The notes: generated by a model from the letters alone, not told the origin. Counted from the stretch's first letter, positions 8,967-19,262 are shown. The stretch is 51,475 nt of DNA from an uncultured Lachnospiraceae bacterium (GCA_930972465.1 CAKNHF010000022.1:1-51475), one strand, 5' to 3'. Numbers and translations are program-made.

Positions 8967-10553
8967 TCAGTCAGATTCCGGGACGGCATATTTCCGTATC
9001 ACCGCCTCGGCAACTTTCATTCCGTCCATTGCCGCAGATGTAATCCCGCCGGCATAGCCTGCGCCTTCGCCGCATGGATAAATCCAGGATATTTTCGATT
9101 CGAAGTTTTCATTTCTGAGAATCCTGACCGGTGAAGAAGTACGGCTCTCCACTCCTGACAGCACTACATCATCATCTGAAAAACCGGTTATTCTGCGGCC
9201 CATGGCCGAAATCCCCTCCGCAATGGACTCTGAGATCTCATCGGGAAAAATATGCCTCACATTCCCGAAAGTAAACTTGCCTTTTATACTGGGAATAATT
9301 CTTCCAAAATCTTTGCTGAGCCGGTCAGAGCAAAAGTCGCCAAAACACTGGACAGGCACTTTTCCCTGTCCCTCTTCCCATGCATTTCGCTCAAGCCGCC
9401 GCTGAAAAGCAATTCCCGCAAGAACATGATCCGAGCCATAGTCTTTCGGGGAAACGGTAACAATTACCGCACTGTTCGCATTTCTGCCCGCTCTGTCATG
9501 ATAGCTCATTCCGTTCACAGCCAGCTGCCCTTCTTCGGAAGATGCATTGACAACATATCCCCCCGGACACATGCAGAAAGTATAAACTCCTCTTCCGTTC
9601 TTCAGCTTCTCTGTCAATTTATACGCGGCGGCAGGAAGGCTTCCTCTGTCTTCCCGTCCATACTGTGACAGGTCAATTGTTTTCTGAAGATGCTCCACAC
9701 GCACTCCAACCGCAAACGATTTGGCCTCCATGGGCAGATCGTGCCGGAACAGCATCTCGAAAGTATCCCTGGCGCTGTGGCCGACAGCAAGAACAAGAGG
9801 ACCGGCACTCATTTTCTCATTTTCGTTCACCACGACGGCATGTTCCTCCGGCAGGATATCCGTAACCTGGGAGCGGAAGTGAAATTCACCGCCAAGCTCA
9901 ATGATCCTGCCGCGCATGGATTCTACCACGTCAATCAGGATATCTGTTCCGATATGCGGTTTCTGCTGATACAGTATCTCTTTCGGAGCGCCGAATCGCA
10001 CAAAAGTTTCAAGAACAAACCGATTCCGCCCTGCATGGTCTTTTACAAGTGTATTCAGTTTTCCGTCGGAGAACGTGCCGGCTCCTCCTTCCCCGAACTG
10101 CACATTGGAATCCGGATCAAGAATTCCGGTTGCCCAGAATCGCTCTACATCCTTTTTTCTTTCACGGACAGAGTTCCCTCTCTCCAGCACGATCGGCCGC
10201 ATCCCTGAATGTGCGAGAAGATATGCGCAGAACAGCCCCGCGGGACCGCTGCCTACTATGATCGGACGTCCTGACGGCACTTCTGTTCCGTGATCCGGGA
10301 TGCGATAAGTCTGTTCCGAGACTTTCTGAACTTTGTTTTTCATGTGACGGATGACGGCATTCTCCCGCTTCACGTCAAACTCAATTGTGTAAACATAAAA
10401 TATTTCAGGTTTCTTCCTTGCATCCACAGACTGTCTGCGTATGGTATAAGAGATAAGATCATCCGGGGATATTCTAAGCACCTTTATCAGCCGGTCTCTG
10501 AGCTGTTCCTCAGTGTGTCCGGCCGGAAGTTTAAGCTGACTGATTCTTAACAT
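8967..10553 (-). CDS. FAD-dependent dehydrogenase (COG2509-type NAD(P)/FAD oxidoreductase)
   Basis: The 528-aa flavoprotein has an N-terminal alpha/beta domain of about 90 residues, then a Rossmann FAD site (IIVGSGPAGLFCAYLLA, about residues 97-113), the FGEGGAGTFSDGKL segment and a C-terminal FAD-closing motif (PCGEGAGYAGGITSAAMDG). These mark the uncharacterised 'FAD-dependent dehydrogenase' family common in Clostridia; substrate unknown. AAGGAG precedes the ATG by about 13 nt. It is transcribed from its own promoter (10645-10673), and no other gene follows it closely before the radC operon. Confidence 0.88.
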   Translation of the reverse strand: MLRISQLKLPAGHTEEQLRDRLIKVLRISPDDLISYTIRRQSVDARKKPEIFYVYTIEFDVKRENAVIRHMKNKVQKVSEQTYRIPDHGTEVPSGRPIIVGSGPAGLFCAYLLAHSGMRPIVLERGNSVRERKKDVERFWATGILDPDSNVQFGEGGAGTFSDGKLNTLVKDHAGRNRFVLETFVRFGAPKEILYQQKPHIGTDILIDVVESMRGRIIELGGEFHFRSQVTDILPEEHAVVVNENEKMSAGPLVLAVGHSARDTFEMLFRHDLPMEAKSFAVGVRVEHLQKTIDLSQYGREDRGSLPAAAYKLTEKLKNGRGVYTFCMCPGGYVVNASSEEGQLAVNGMSYHDRAGRNANSAVIVTVSPKDYGSDHVLAGIAFQRRLERNAWEEGQGKVPVQCFGDFCSDRLSKDFGRIIPSIKGKFTFGNVRHIFPDEISESIAEGISAMGRRITGFSDDDVVLSGVESRTSSPVRILRNENFESKISWIYPCGEGAGYAGGITSAAMDGMKVAEAVIRKYAVPESD

Positions 10554-10644
10554 ATTAACGAGTATTCTCCTTAATACAGAATGTGTGGCTGCGAAAATTC
10601 AGCAGATTGTCTGAAATAATAACATCTGAAGCAGCCCTTTATTG

Positions 10645-10673
10645 AGTATAATCCAAATATATAAAACAGGCAA
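10645..10673 (-). promoter_or_regulatory. Sigma-A promoter for the FAD dehydrogenase gene
   Basis: Minus strand: TTGCCT (10673-10668), 17-bp spacer, TATACT (10650-10645). It lies in the 135-bp gap upstream of the gene starting at 10553, giving a leader of about 85 nt that can fold through GCTGC/GCAGC arms. Confidence 0.7.
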
Positions 10674-10688
10674 GCGGTTCCCGGGCAT

Positions 10689-11918
10689 TCAGGCAGTCCC
10701 GGAAACGGACGCACTTTCCGCGGCGATTCTGCCGCTGCTCCACGCCCACTGCAGATTATAGCCTCCGCACATGCCGTCTACATCCAGAATCTCACCGGCA
10801 AAATACAGACCGGGGACATACCGGGATTCCAGTGTTTTCGGATTTACCTCTGATGTGTCAACTCCTCCGCAGCAGACCTGTGCATGATCAAAAGAGTTTG
10901 TACCTGTGACAGTGATCCGGAATTGTTTGATGAGAGTACACAGAGCCCGGATTTCATCTTCTGTCAGCTCGCCGGCACGTTTTCCCCGGGGAATTCCGGA
11001 GATGCGGACCCACAGATCTGACAGCTTTCTGTGAAACATTCCGATGAGAAATTCCTCTGCCGTCTTATCCGGGCGAAGAGCCGCCCTGGCCTTAAAGAAG
11101 GAATACAGCTGCTCCTCCGCAAAGTCCGGCATGAAATCAAGCACCGCCTCTACATGCTTCTTTTCATACAGAGATTCCGCCGCATACCGGCTGACCTGAA
11201 AGACCGGAATCCCGGATATGCCGTACCCTGTAAGCTGGATCTCTCCTGTATCCCTGGCAAGACATTCTCCGTCCGCATATACGGCGACGGTCCCGTTTGC
11301 CCGTACTCCGGCAATCTGTTTGAAAAATGTGCCTTCGCACTTCAGCTGTACCAGCGCGGGCAGTACGGGAATAATTGTATGTCCCAGTTTTTTGGCCAGA
11401 TCATAGCCTGAACCGTCAGAGCCTGTCGACGGTGCCGCTTTTGATCCTGCACAGAGAATAACTCTGTCAGAGCGGTATGTCTCCCCGTCTGTGAGAATCC
11501 GGAATCCTTTTTTCCCGGGAATGATTTCCCGGCAGTGGACACCGGTCCGGATCTCGGTCTTAAGCCGTTTTAATTCCATCCGCAGGGCATCCAGCACAGA
11601 CGATGCCTGGTCGGAATTGGGATACAGATACCCGTTCCTGTTTTTCGAATACACTCCCAGCTGCAGAAAGAATGAGACCGTATCCTGCGCGCTGAAGCGC
11701 CGGATGATCTCCCATGGGAAAAATGGATTTCGGGAATGATAGCATATAGGTTCCTGATGTATGTTCGTAAAATTACATCTCCCGTTTCCCGTTGACAGGA
11801 TTTTCTTCCCGATACGGTCTCTGTGTTCCAGAAGAACGACGCGGTTTCCCAGCGACGCTGCGGTTATAGCCGCCATCATTCCCGAGGCTCCGCCTCCGAT
11901 TACTGTGATCGTTCTCAT
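10689..11918 (-). CDS. BaiN/HI0933-family flavoprotein (NAD(P)/FAD-dependent oxidoreductase)
   Basis: A 409-aa flavoprotein of the HI0933/YhiN family, to which BaiN, linked with bile-acid intermediate reduction in Clostridium scindens, also belongs. Seen: N-terminal FAD site VIGGGASGMMAAITAASLG, the family hallmark KILSTGNGRCNFTN (about residues 39-52), and C-terminal AGEILDVDGMCGGYNLQWA. The start has AAGGAG 6 nt upstream. It follows the methionine gamma-lyase-like gene by 69 bp and is probably the last gene of the mutS operon. Family membership does not prove bile-acid activity; most members are of unknown substrate. Confidence 0.88.
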   Translation of the reverse strand: MRTITVIGGGASGMMAAITAASLGNRVVLLEHRDRIGKKILSTGNGRCNFTNIHQEPICYHSRNPFFPWEIIRRFSAQDTVSFFLQLGVYSKNRNGYLYPNSDQASSVLDALRMELKRLKTEIRTGVHCREIIPGKKGFRILTDGETYRSDRVILCAGSKAAPSTGSDGSGYDLAKKLGHTIIPVLPALVQLKCEGTFFKQIAGVRANGTVAVYADGECLARDTGEIQLTGYGISGIPVFQVSRYAAESLYEKKHVEAVLDFMPDFAEEQLYSFFKARAALRPDKTAEEFLIGMFHRKLSDLWVRISGIPRGKRAGELTEDEIRALCTLIKQFRITVTGTNSFDHAQVCCGGVDTSEVNPKTLESRYVPGLYFAGEILDVDGMCGGYNLQWAWSSGRIAAESASVSGTA

Positions 11919-11987
11919 ATTCTTCTCCTTTTCCGGTTATCTGTGTCTTATATTTGAAACCAGAGCGTTTTCTCTCTCCAGATATTA

Positions 11988-13322
11988 TTAGAGCAGATTT
12001 CTGATTTTCCGGGCATCCAGAACCCCGGCGTCGATCATATTCTGAAGAGATTTCAGGATCCCAAGTTTTGCATGATACCAGGTCAGACCGCCCTGAAAAT
12101 ATACCGCATAGGGCGGCTTGATCGGTCCGTCCGCGGAAAGTTCGATGGAGGAACCCTGTACAAAAGCGCCTGCGGCCATGATCACGTCGCTGTCATATCC
12201 CGGCATCGCCCACGGCTCCGGACTGACATAGCTGTCAACCGGAGCTGCCGCCTGGATTCCCTGGCAGAATGCGATCACGCCTTCCGGACTTCCAAGTGTC
12301 ACAGCCTGTATGATGTCATGTCTGGACTCTGAACCGTTCGGAACAACGGGAAAGCCCAGCTGTTCGTATATATTGGCGGCAAACACCGCTCCCTTTAATG
12401 CCCCGCAGACAACTGTCGGAGCGAGGAAAAAGCCCTGGTAGAAAGACTGCATGACGCCAAGGGAAGCCCCGACCTCTTTCCCCAGTCCGGGGGAGGTCAG
12501 ACGGTATGCACAGTTCTCGATCAGGTCTGCTCTTCCGGCGATATATCCTCCGATCGGAGCAAGGCCGCCTCCGGGATTCTTGATCAGAGATCCCACGATC
12601 ATATCTGCCCCTACGTCGCTGGGTTCGATCGCCTCCACAAATTCTCCGTAGCAGTTGTCTACCATGCAGATCACATCCGGGCGTCTCTCTTTGATGAAAG
12701 AGATCAGCTCCCCGATCTTTTTTACGGAGTAGCTGGGGCGTGTCTGATATCCTTTCGATCTCTGGATCGTGACAAGTTTCGTCTTCTCGTTCAGCGCAGC
12801 CTCGATAGCCGGATAGTCAAAATAACCGTCTTCGAGAAGATCGACCTGGCGGTAAGTGATACCGTACTCTGCCAGAGAACCGTTTGACGGGCGGATTCCG
12901 ATCACTTCCTCCAGAGTGTCATATGGCTTTCCGACCGGGGAGAGCAGTTCGTCGCCGGGACGCAGATTTGCCGCCAGCGCCAATGCAAGCGCATGTGTTC
13001 CGCAGGTGATCTGAGGACGGACAAGAGCCGCCTCGGTATGAAATGCAGATGCATATACTGCCTCCAGAGTATCTCTTCCAAGATCATTATATCCGTATCC
13101 GCTGACGTAGTTGAAGCAGGCTTCGCTGACCCGGTTTTCCTGCATGGCATGGATCACCTTGAGCTGATTGTACTCTGCTGTCCGGTCAAATTCCTGAAAA
13201 CGTTCCTTCAGTTTTTCCTCTGTCCGCTGTCCCAGCTCCCAGACCTGGCGGGAGATCCCCATCTGTTCATAGATTTCCTGTGTCATTGTATTTTCCATCT
13301 TCTGCTCTTTTGTTCCTTTCAT
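11988..13322 (-). CDS. Methionine gamma-lyase family protein (aluminum resistance protein family, YnbB-like)
   Basis: PLP-dependent aspartate-aminotransferase-fold protein of the Met_gamma_lyase/aluminum-resistance family. The PLP lysine is in GSLIKNPGGGLAPIGGYIAG; the cofactor Asp is in MVDNCYGEF. At 444 aa it is slightly longer than usual at the N terminus: ATGs at 13322, 13298 and 13286 are possible starts and none has an ideal ribosome site. In many Firmicutes this gene neighbours miaA, mutL or hfq, as here (34 bp after miaA). The physiological reaction is not established; C-S lyase activity is inferred from the fold. Confidence 0.88.
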   Translation of the reverse strand: MKGTKEQKMENTMTQEIYEQMGISRQVWELGQRTEEKLKERFQEFDRTAEYNQLKVIHAMQENRVSEACFNYVSGYGYNDLGRDTLEAVYASAFHTEAALVRPQITCGTHALALALAANLRPGDELLSPVGKPYDTLEEVIGIRPSNGSLAEYGITYRQVDLLEDGYFDYPAIEAALNEKTKLVTIQRSKGYQTRPSYSVKKIGELISFIKERRPDVICMVDNCYGEFVEAIEPSDVGADMIVGSLIKNPGGGLAPIGGYIAGRADLIENCAYRLTSPGLGKEVGASLGVMQSFYQGFFLAPTVVCGALKGAVFAANIYEQLGFPVVPNGSESRHDIIQAVTLGSPEGVIAFCQGIQAAAPVDSYVSPEPWAMPGYDSDVIMAAGAFVQGSSIELSADGPIKPPYAVYFQGGLTWYHAKLGILKSLQNMIDAGVLDARKIRNLL

Positions 13323-13355
13323 CTGTTTCTTTTTATTTCTGATTTTATTTCTGTT

Positions 13356-14306
13356 TCACGGGATGATATTCTTTTCTCGTAGAACGTTCAGCATATAATC
13401 CACGATCTTCTCTTCTTCCTGTCCGATCTCCTGTCTGTCAATCCAGATTACGTCTCTCTCCCTTCGAAACCAGGTGAGCTGCCGCTTGGCGAAATGGCGG
13501 GTATCCCGTTTGATGATACGGACCGCCTCCTCCAGCGGGATCTCGCCGTCCAGATAAGCGAGCAGTTCCTTATATCCGAGCCCCTGCATGGATACGCTTT
13601 CTCTGGCGATTCCCCTGTCCTTCAGAGCGCGGACTTCTTCCAGGAGTCCCTGCTCCATCATTTTGTCCACTCTTCTGTCAATCCGCGCATAAAGCGCCTC
13701 CCGGTTGTCGGTGAGCACAAAATACGCGAACTCATAGGGAGACTGTTTTCTGCGCTCCTGTTCGTTGTGTGTTGATATCTTCTGTCCTGTCTTCCGGTTG
13801 AATTCCAGGGCGCGGATGACTCTCTTTATATTGTGCGGATGGATCTGCTCCGCGGCTTCCGGATCCGCCTGTTTCAGAAGAGAATGGAGATACTCTGCCC
13901 CCTTCTCTCTGGCCGTCTTCTCCAGTTCCTCACGGAAAGAGAAATCGCTGTCATTCTCTGTAAAGTCGATGTCATAGAGCAGCGCCTGGATATAGAATCC
14001 GGTGCCCCCCACAACGATTGGAATATGTCCGTTGTCATGGATCTTCTGCATCGCAGCCTTTGCCATTTCCTGAAACCGGACTACATTAAATGCTTCCTCC
14101 GGATCTAATACATCCACCAGATAATGAGGGATCCCCTGCATCTCTTCCTCTGTGATTTTTGCCGATCCGATATCCATATGCCTGTATACCTGCATGGAAT
14201 CAGCGGAGATAATCTCTCCGCCGACAGCTTTTGCAAGACCGATGGACGCTGCGGTCTTTCCCACCGCGGTCGGCCCGGTCAGTATGATAAGTGGTCTTTT
14301 TTCCAT
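13356..14306 (-). CDS. miaA: tRNA dimethylallyltransferase MiaA
   Basis: Transfers the dimethylallyl group to N6 of A37 in tRNAs reading UNN codons; MiaB, also encoded in this window (23926-25410), then methylthiolates the product. The 316-aa protein has P-loop LTGPTAVGKTAAS (residues 9-21), DSMQVYRHMDIGSAK, the GGTGFYIQALLYD segment and the RDTRHFAKRQLTWFR tRNA-binding run. The ATG has AGAGGA 8 nt upstream. It lies 16 bp after mutL in the order mutS-mutL-miaA. Confidence 0.97.
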   Translation of the reverse strand: MEKRPLIILTGPTAVGKTAASIGLAKAVGGEIISADSMQVYRHMDIGSAKITEEEMQGIPHYLVDVLDPEEAFNVVRFQEMAKAAMQKIHDNGHIPIVVGGTGFYIQALLYDIDFTENDSDFSFREELEKTAREKGAEYLHSLLKQADPEAAEQIHPHNIKRVIRALEFNRKTGQKISTHNEQERRKQSPYEFAYFVLTDNREALYARIDRRVDKMMEQGLLEEVRALKDRGIARESVSMQGLGYKELLAYLDGEIPLEEAVRIIKRDTRHFAKRQLTWFRRERDVIWIDRQEIGQEEEKIVDYMLNVLREKNIIP

Positions 14307-14322
14307 TTATATGATCCTCTTG

Positions 14323-16488
14323 TTATACGATCCTCTTGAATTTCTTTTCCAGCTCCCTGCGTGTCATGGCAATGATCGTCGGGCGCCCGTGGGGACAGTG
14401 ATAGGGATTGTCCAGTGTGAGCAGCTCTCCGATGAGGACGTCTACCTCCTGTGCGGAAAGGCGGTTATTTCCCTTGACTGCCGCTTTGCAGGACATGGAG
14501 GCTACCTTTTCATCGATTAGTTCCGGCGTCATATTGGTCGTAATCCCGTCCGCAAGATCATCAATCATCTCCATGAGCAGATCTTTCTTTGCGATACTGA
14601 AAAGATTGTCCGGTACGGCCCTTACCGCATACTCCTCTCCGCCGAAGGGCTCGATCTCAAATCCGATCCGTGCAAACCGGTCCATGTTCTCGTTCAGAAG
14701 CTGCGCTTCCTGCATGGTCAGCGTCAGGATGATCGGCGGGCTTAGATACTGAGAGGTAAATTCCCGGTTCTTCATTCCTTTCAGCGTTCTTTCATAGAGT
14801 ACGCGTTCATGGGCGGCATGCTGATCTATGATGTAAAGACTGTCATGGAATTCCACCAGCCAGTAAGTGTCAAACACCTGCCCGATGAGTTTATATTCTG
14901 CTTTGATCTCCCGCTTCAGGAAATTCTCCTCAAAAAGATCCATCTGCTTCGGTTTCATTTCTTTCTCGGCGGGCTGTGCCTCTGCCTTTTCCCCGGAAGT
15001 TTTTTCCGGCTCAGGGATATTTTCGGCCGCAGCCTGATGAGCAGCCTCATGAATCCGTTCTTTCTGTGTCTCCGGGCGGAAGACTTCATCCTTTTTCGCC
15101 ACCTCAGCGGAGGAAGAACGGTTATGATAGGCGAGAACCCTCTCCCGCATCTTCCGGATAAAATAGTCCTCATCTTTGACTTCCGGCTCAGTTTCCGGTC
15201 CGGTTTTTGCCGGCATATAAGGAACTGGATCTTCTTTTGCCGTCTCGGAGAATTTCCCTGTATTCGCCGCATCTCTTCTCTCAGTATCAGGGAGTTTCCC
15301 GGCAGTCTCCGGGAGCTTTTCCGTGGATCCGCAACTGCCTGCCGGCACAGAGATCCGGGATTTCTCCTGTACAGCTCTTGGTTTCAGCAGGAACGGACTC
15401 CGTCCGGTGACGGAGGAACCGGTCTCAGAGGAAGAGGCTGAAATCTTTCCGGTATCTGATTCTCTTACCGGATCCGGAACCTCCGCTTTCTGGATCAGTT
15501 CCGGTTCAAGGAGCGTCCGATGGACGCCTTCAAATACAGTATTATAGACTTCCTGCTGTTTCTGGAAGCGAAGCTCCATCTTTGTGGGATGGACGTTCAC
15601 ATCGATCTCATCCCCGTTTACGTGGAAATGAAGCACTGCAAAGGGGAATTTATGCTGCATGGTAAAATCCCGGTACGCGTCCTCCAGGGATTTGGAGATC
15701 ATGGGGCTTTTCACATATCTTCCGTTTACAAAAAAATTCTCAAAGTTCCGGTTTCCTCTCGTGATGACCGGCTTGCCCAGATAACCGCTGATGCGAAGAC
15801 CGTTCTTCTCATAGTCAATCTCGATCAGGTTCGCCGCCACATCCCTTCCATATATATTATATATCACATCTTTCAGTTTCCCGTTTCCGGAGGTCCGGAG
15901 CTTTTCCTGTCCGTTATTGATGAACTGGAACCCCACCTCGGGATGGGACAGCGCCAGATGCATGAGAAGATCCTGTACATGACCCGCCTCAGTCATGGGC
16001 GTTTTCAGGAATTTTCTCCTGGCCGGCACATTGTAGAAAAGCTGATGTACCAGAAACGTAGTCCCGTTTGGCGCGCCGGTCTCCTCGATGGAGACTTCTT
16101 TTCCTCCCTCGATCACATACCGCGTTCCCAGTTCCGCATCTGCTGTCTTTGTGATGACCTCGGTCCTGGTTACCGCCGCAATGCTTGAGAGGGCCTCCCC
16201 GCGGAACCCAAGGGAAGAGATATGGGAAAGGTCCTCCACGCTCTGTATCTTGCTGGTGGAATGGCGCAGAAAAGCGCTGCGCACTTCCGAACCCGGAATC
16301 CCGCAGCCGTTGTCCATGATACGGATGAAGGAGATCCCTCCGTCCTTGATCTCAATCTTCACAGAGGTGGAGCCTGCATCGATGGCATTCTCCACCAGCT
16401 CTTTTACGATAGAAGCCGGACGCTCGATCACCTCTCCGGCAGCGATCTTGTCGATCGTGATCTGATCCAGCACCTGAATATGGGGCAT
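14323..16488 (-). CDS. mutL: DNA mismatch repair protein MutL
   Basis: GHKL ATPase that couples mismatch recognition by MutS to strand removal. N-terminal ATPase motifs: IAAGEVIERPASIVKELVEN, DNGCGI and the STSKI/GFRGEAL block. A low-complexity linker (about residues 340-510, rich in E, K, P and S) leads to the C-terminal dimerisation domain. The endonuclease metal motif DQHAAHERVLYE (555-566) and CPHGRPT near the end show that it is a nicking MutL, as expected without MutH. It is 721 aa. AAGGAG precedes the ATG; it starts 21 bp after mutS. Confidence 0.97.
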   Translation of the reverse strand: MPHIQVLDQITIDKIAAGEVIERPASIVKELVENAIDAGSTSVKIEIKDGGISFIRIMDNGCGIPGSEVRSAFLRHSTSKIQSVEDLSHISSLGFRGEALSSIAAVTRTEVITKTADAELGTRYVIEGGKEVSIEETGAPNGTTFLVHQLFYNVPARRKFLKTPMTEAGHVQDLLMHLALSHPEVGFQFINNGQEKLRTSGNGKLKDVIYNIYGRDVAANLIEIDYEKNGLRISGYLGKPVITRGNRNFENFFVNGRYVKSPMISKSLEDAYRDFTMQHKFPFAVLHFHVNGDEIDVNVHPTKMELRFQKQQEVYNTVFEGVHRTLLEPELIQKAEVPDPVRESDTGKISASSSETGSSVTGRSPFLLKPRAVQEKSRISVPAGSCGSTEKLPETAGKLPDTERRDAANTGKFSETAKEDPVPYMPAKTGPETEPEVKDEDYFIRKMRERVLAYHNRSSSAEVAKKDEVFRPETQKERIHEAAHQAAAENIPEPEKTSGEKAEAQPAEKEMKPKQMDLFEENFLKREIKAEYKLIGQVFDTYWLVEFHDSLYIIDQHAAHERVLYERTLKGMKNREFTSQYLSPPIILTLTMQEAQLLNENMDRFARIGFEIEPFGGEEYAVRAVPDNLFSIAKKDLLMEMIDDLADGITTNMTPELIDEKVASMSCKAAVKGNNRLSAQEVDVLIGELLTLDNPYHCPHGRPTIIAMTRRELEKKFKRIV

Positions 16489-16509
16489 ATACTTTCTCCT
16501 TTTTATGTA

Positions 16510-19164
16510 TTACCAGCGATTCTTCAGTTTATTTTGAAGACGATAGATCGTATTCAGCGCATCGATGGGAGTCAGATTGCTCACATCGATATTTTTCAGT
16601 TCCTCCAGAACATCGTCATCTTTTACCGTGTCAAACAGGGACATCTGGGCGATATCCACTTCGTCGTATTTCTTCGGCTTTGGGCGTTTCCGTGATTTAC
16701 TGTGTTCCTTCTCGGCAATCTCGCTGACTCTGGCGGTGATATCTTCATCTGCCAGTTCCTCCACGATCTCTTTCGCACGGTTGATGACAAGGTCCGGCAC
16801 GCCGGCCAGCTTCGCCACCTGGATACCATAACTCTTATCCGCGCCGCCTTTTACGATCTTCCGGAGGAAAACGATGTCGTCCCCTTTCTCCTTCACGGCG
16901 ATGCAGTAATTGTTCACGTTGCTGATCTTGCCCTCCAGTTCGGTCAGTTCATGGTAATGCGTGGCAAACAGCGTCTTCGCTCCCAGCAGCCGGCTGTCGC
17001 TGATGTACTCGACCACAGCCCATGCGATGGAAAGTCCGTCGAATGTACTGGTCCCACGGCCGATCTCATCCAGGATGAGAAGGCTCTTCGAAGTGGCGTT
17101 TCGAAGGATGTTGGCCACCTCCGTCATCTCCACCATGAAGGTACTCTGTCCGGAAGCCAGGTCGTCTGACGCTCCCACCCGGGTAAAGATACGGTCGGAA
17201 ATGCAGATGTTGGCGCTCTGAGCCGGGACAAAGGATCCGACCTGAGCCATCAGAGCGATCAGGGCGGTCTGTCTCATATAAGTGGATTTTCCCGCCATAT
17301 TCGGTCCGGTGATGATGGAGATCCTGTGTTTCTTGTCGTCCAGATAGGTGTCATTGGCGATGAACATATCGTTAGGGATCATCCGCTCCACAACAGGATG
17401 ACGTCCTTCCTTGATGTCAATAACTCCTTTCTCGTTGATTTTCGGGCGGACATAGTTGTTCCGTTCCGCAACGAGGGCCAGGGATGCGAACACATCCAGA
17501 GCTGCCACCGCCTTTGCGGTCTGCTGGATCCGTTCCACCTGGGAGGCAATCGTATCCCTGACTTCACTGTACAGATCATACTCCAGTGCATAGAGCTTGT
17601 CCTCGGCTCCCAGGATCATGTCTTCCAGTTCTTTCAGCTCCGGAGTGATATAACGCTCTGCGTTGGCAAGAGTCTGTTTGCGGGTGTAGTAATCCGGCAC
17701 CAGATCCTTGTAGGAGTTGGTGACTTCCAGATAATATCCGAACACTTTATTATATTTTATCCTGAGATTCTTGATCCCGGTCTTCTCTCTCTCATCGTTC
17801 TCAAGCTTTGCCAGCCAGTCTTTCCCGTCGGATTTGGCGCGGCGCAGCTTGTCCACTTCTTCATTGTACCCGTCCCGGATGATATTTCCCTCTTTCATCG
17901 CAAGAGGCGGCTCATCCTGGATCGCCCTCTGCACCAGATCGCACAGATCGGCAAGGGAGTCCATGTCCTGATAGATATTCTTCAGCAGTTCCGACTGCAT
18001 CTCCTCCAGGATATACCGGATCGGCGGCAGCATCTCCAGGGAACTGCGGAATGCGATCAGATCACGGGGATTTGCAGAACCGTAAGTGATCTTTGTGATC
18101 AGGCGTTCCAGGTCATATACCGGGGAGAGATACTCCCGGATCTCATCCCTGGAGATCGCCTGTGTCTTCAGTTCCTCCACTGCGTCCAGACGGCGCTGGA
18201 TCTCTGCCTTGTCGATCAGCGGCTGTTCCACATATTTTCTCAGGGTCCTTGCGCCCATGGCGGTCTTCGTCTTGTCCAGCACCCAGAGCAGGGATCCCCT
18301 CTTCTGCTTTTCCCGGAGCGTCTCGCACAGCTCCAGGTTCCGTCTGGTAGCGCTGTCCAGCATCATATATTTTCCTGTGGCGTATGGGGTGATATGGGTC
18401 AGGTTGGACAGGTCGTTCTTCTGGGTCTCCAGGAGATACTGAAGAAGCGCGCCTGCGCTGATGATCCCGCAGTCATAATCGGCAAGCCCCAGTCCTGCAA
18501 AGGAAGAGACCTTGAAATGCTCCAGCAGTTTGTCCTTGCAGAGTTTATCGTCAAAATACCAGGAATCGAGAGAATAGATCGTGATTCCCAGCCGGTCCCT
18601 GAGATCGTCAAGATCCATTCCGCTCATGTAGAACGCTTCATTGCAGATGATCTCAGAAGGCAGGAAACGATTGATCTCATCCAGAAGCTTTCCGCTGTCC
18701 GGCAGTTCCGTTACAAAATAATCTCCTGTCGTGATATCCGCGACTGAAATGCCGTACCGGTCCGCAATGTACACGATACACATGATGTAATTGTTCTTCG
18801 ACTCATCCAGAGCCTGAGGGTCCAGATTCGTTCCGGGGGTTACGATTCGCACGACTTCCCGTTTTACCAGTCCCTTTGCCAGCTTGGGATCCTCCATCTG
18901 TTCACAGATCGCCACTTTATATCCTTTGGATACCAGTTTGTTCAGATAACTGTCCACAGCATGATAAGGGACACCACACATGGGTGCCCTCTCCTCCTGC
19001 CCGCAGTTTTTTCCGGTCAGCGTGATCTCAAGTTCCCGGGATGCGGTCAGCGCATCATCGAAAAACATTTCGTAAAAATCGCCTAATCTATAGAACAGAA
19101 TGCAGTCCTGATACTGAGATTTTGTCTCCATATACTGTTTCATCATTGGTGTTAATTCAGCCAC
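16510..19164 (-). CDS. mutS: DNA mismatch repair protein MutS
   Basis: Mismatch-recognition ATPase. The 884-aa protein begins MAELTPMMKQYMETKSQY, with the mismatch-wedge region YRLGDFYEMF (Phe-X-Glu), clamp/lever domains, then Walker A GPNMAGKST (residues 620-628), Walker B LLILDEIGRGTSTFDG and the helix-turn-helix tail. The start codon is GTG at 19164 with AAGGAG 7 nt upstream. First gene of mutS-mutL-miaA, behind a promoter at 19211-19239. Confidence 0.97.
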   Translation of the reverse strand: MAELTPMMKQYMETKSQYQDCILFYRLGDFYEMFFDDALTASRELEITLTGKNCGQEERAPMCGVPYHAVDSYLNKLVSKGYKVAICEQMEDPKLAKGLVKREVVRIVTPGTNLDPQALDESKNNYIMCIVYIADRYGISVADITTGDYFVTELPDSGKLLDEINRFLPSEIICNEAFYMSGMDLDDLRDRLGITIYSLDSWYFDDKLCKDKLLEHFKVSSFAGLGLADYDCGIISAGALLQYLLETQKNDLSNLTHITPYATGKYMMLDSATRRNLELCETLREKQKRGSLLWVLDKTKTAMGARTLRKYVEQPLIDKAEIQRRLDAVEELKTQAISRDEIREYLSPVYDLERLITKITYGSANPRDLIAFRSSLEMLPPIRYILEEMQSELLKNIYQDMDSLADLCDLVQRAIQDEPPLAMKEGNIIRDGYNEEVDKLRRAKSDGKDWLAKLENDEREKTGIKNLRIKYNKVFGYYLEVTNSYKDLVPDYYTRKQTLANAERYITPELKELEDMILGAEDKLYALEYDLYSEVRDTIASQVERIQQTAKAVAALDVFASLALVAERNNYVRPKINEKGVIDIKEGRHPVVERMIPNDMFIANDTYLDDKKHRISIITGPNMAGKSTYMRQTALIALMAQVGSFVPAQSANICISDRIFTRVGASDDLASGQSTFMVEMTEVANILRNATSKSLLILDEIGRGTSTFDGLSIAWAVVEYISDSRLLGAKTLFATHYHELTELEGKISNVNNYCIAVKEKGDDIVFLRKIVKGGADKSYGIQVAKLAGVPDLVINRAKEIVEELADEDITARVSEIAEKEHSKSRKRPKPKKYDEVDIAQMSLFDTVKDDDVLEELKNIDVSNLTPIDALNTIYRLQNKLKNRW

Positions 19165-19210
19165 ATTCTTACTCCTTTACATTTATATTTACGTTTTCTC
19201 TTTTCGTGAT

Positions 19211-19239
19211 AGTATAACATTTTTGCAGGATCAGTTCAA
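19211..19239 (-). promoter_or_regulatory. Sigma-A promoter for mutS
   Basis: Minus strand: TTGAAC (19239-19234), 17-bp spacer, TATACT (19216-19211), about 40 bp upstream of the mutS GTG. Both hexamers are close to consensus. Confidence 0.75.
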
Positions 19240-19262
19240 TAACCGAAATCGGATGAATTTTC

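Noticed and set aside
17326-18747. A 473-codon open frame on the plus strand across mutS
   Set aside because: It is antisense to an intact mutS, has no ribosome site, and reads as low-complexity Leu/Gln/His text without domain features; a shadow frame.
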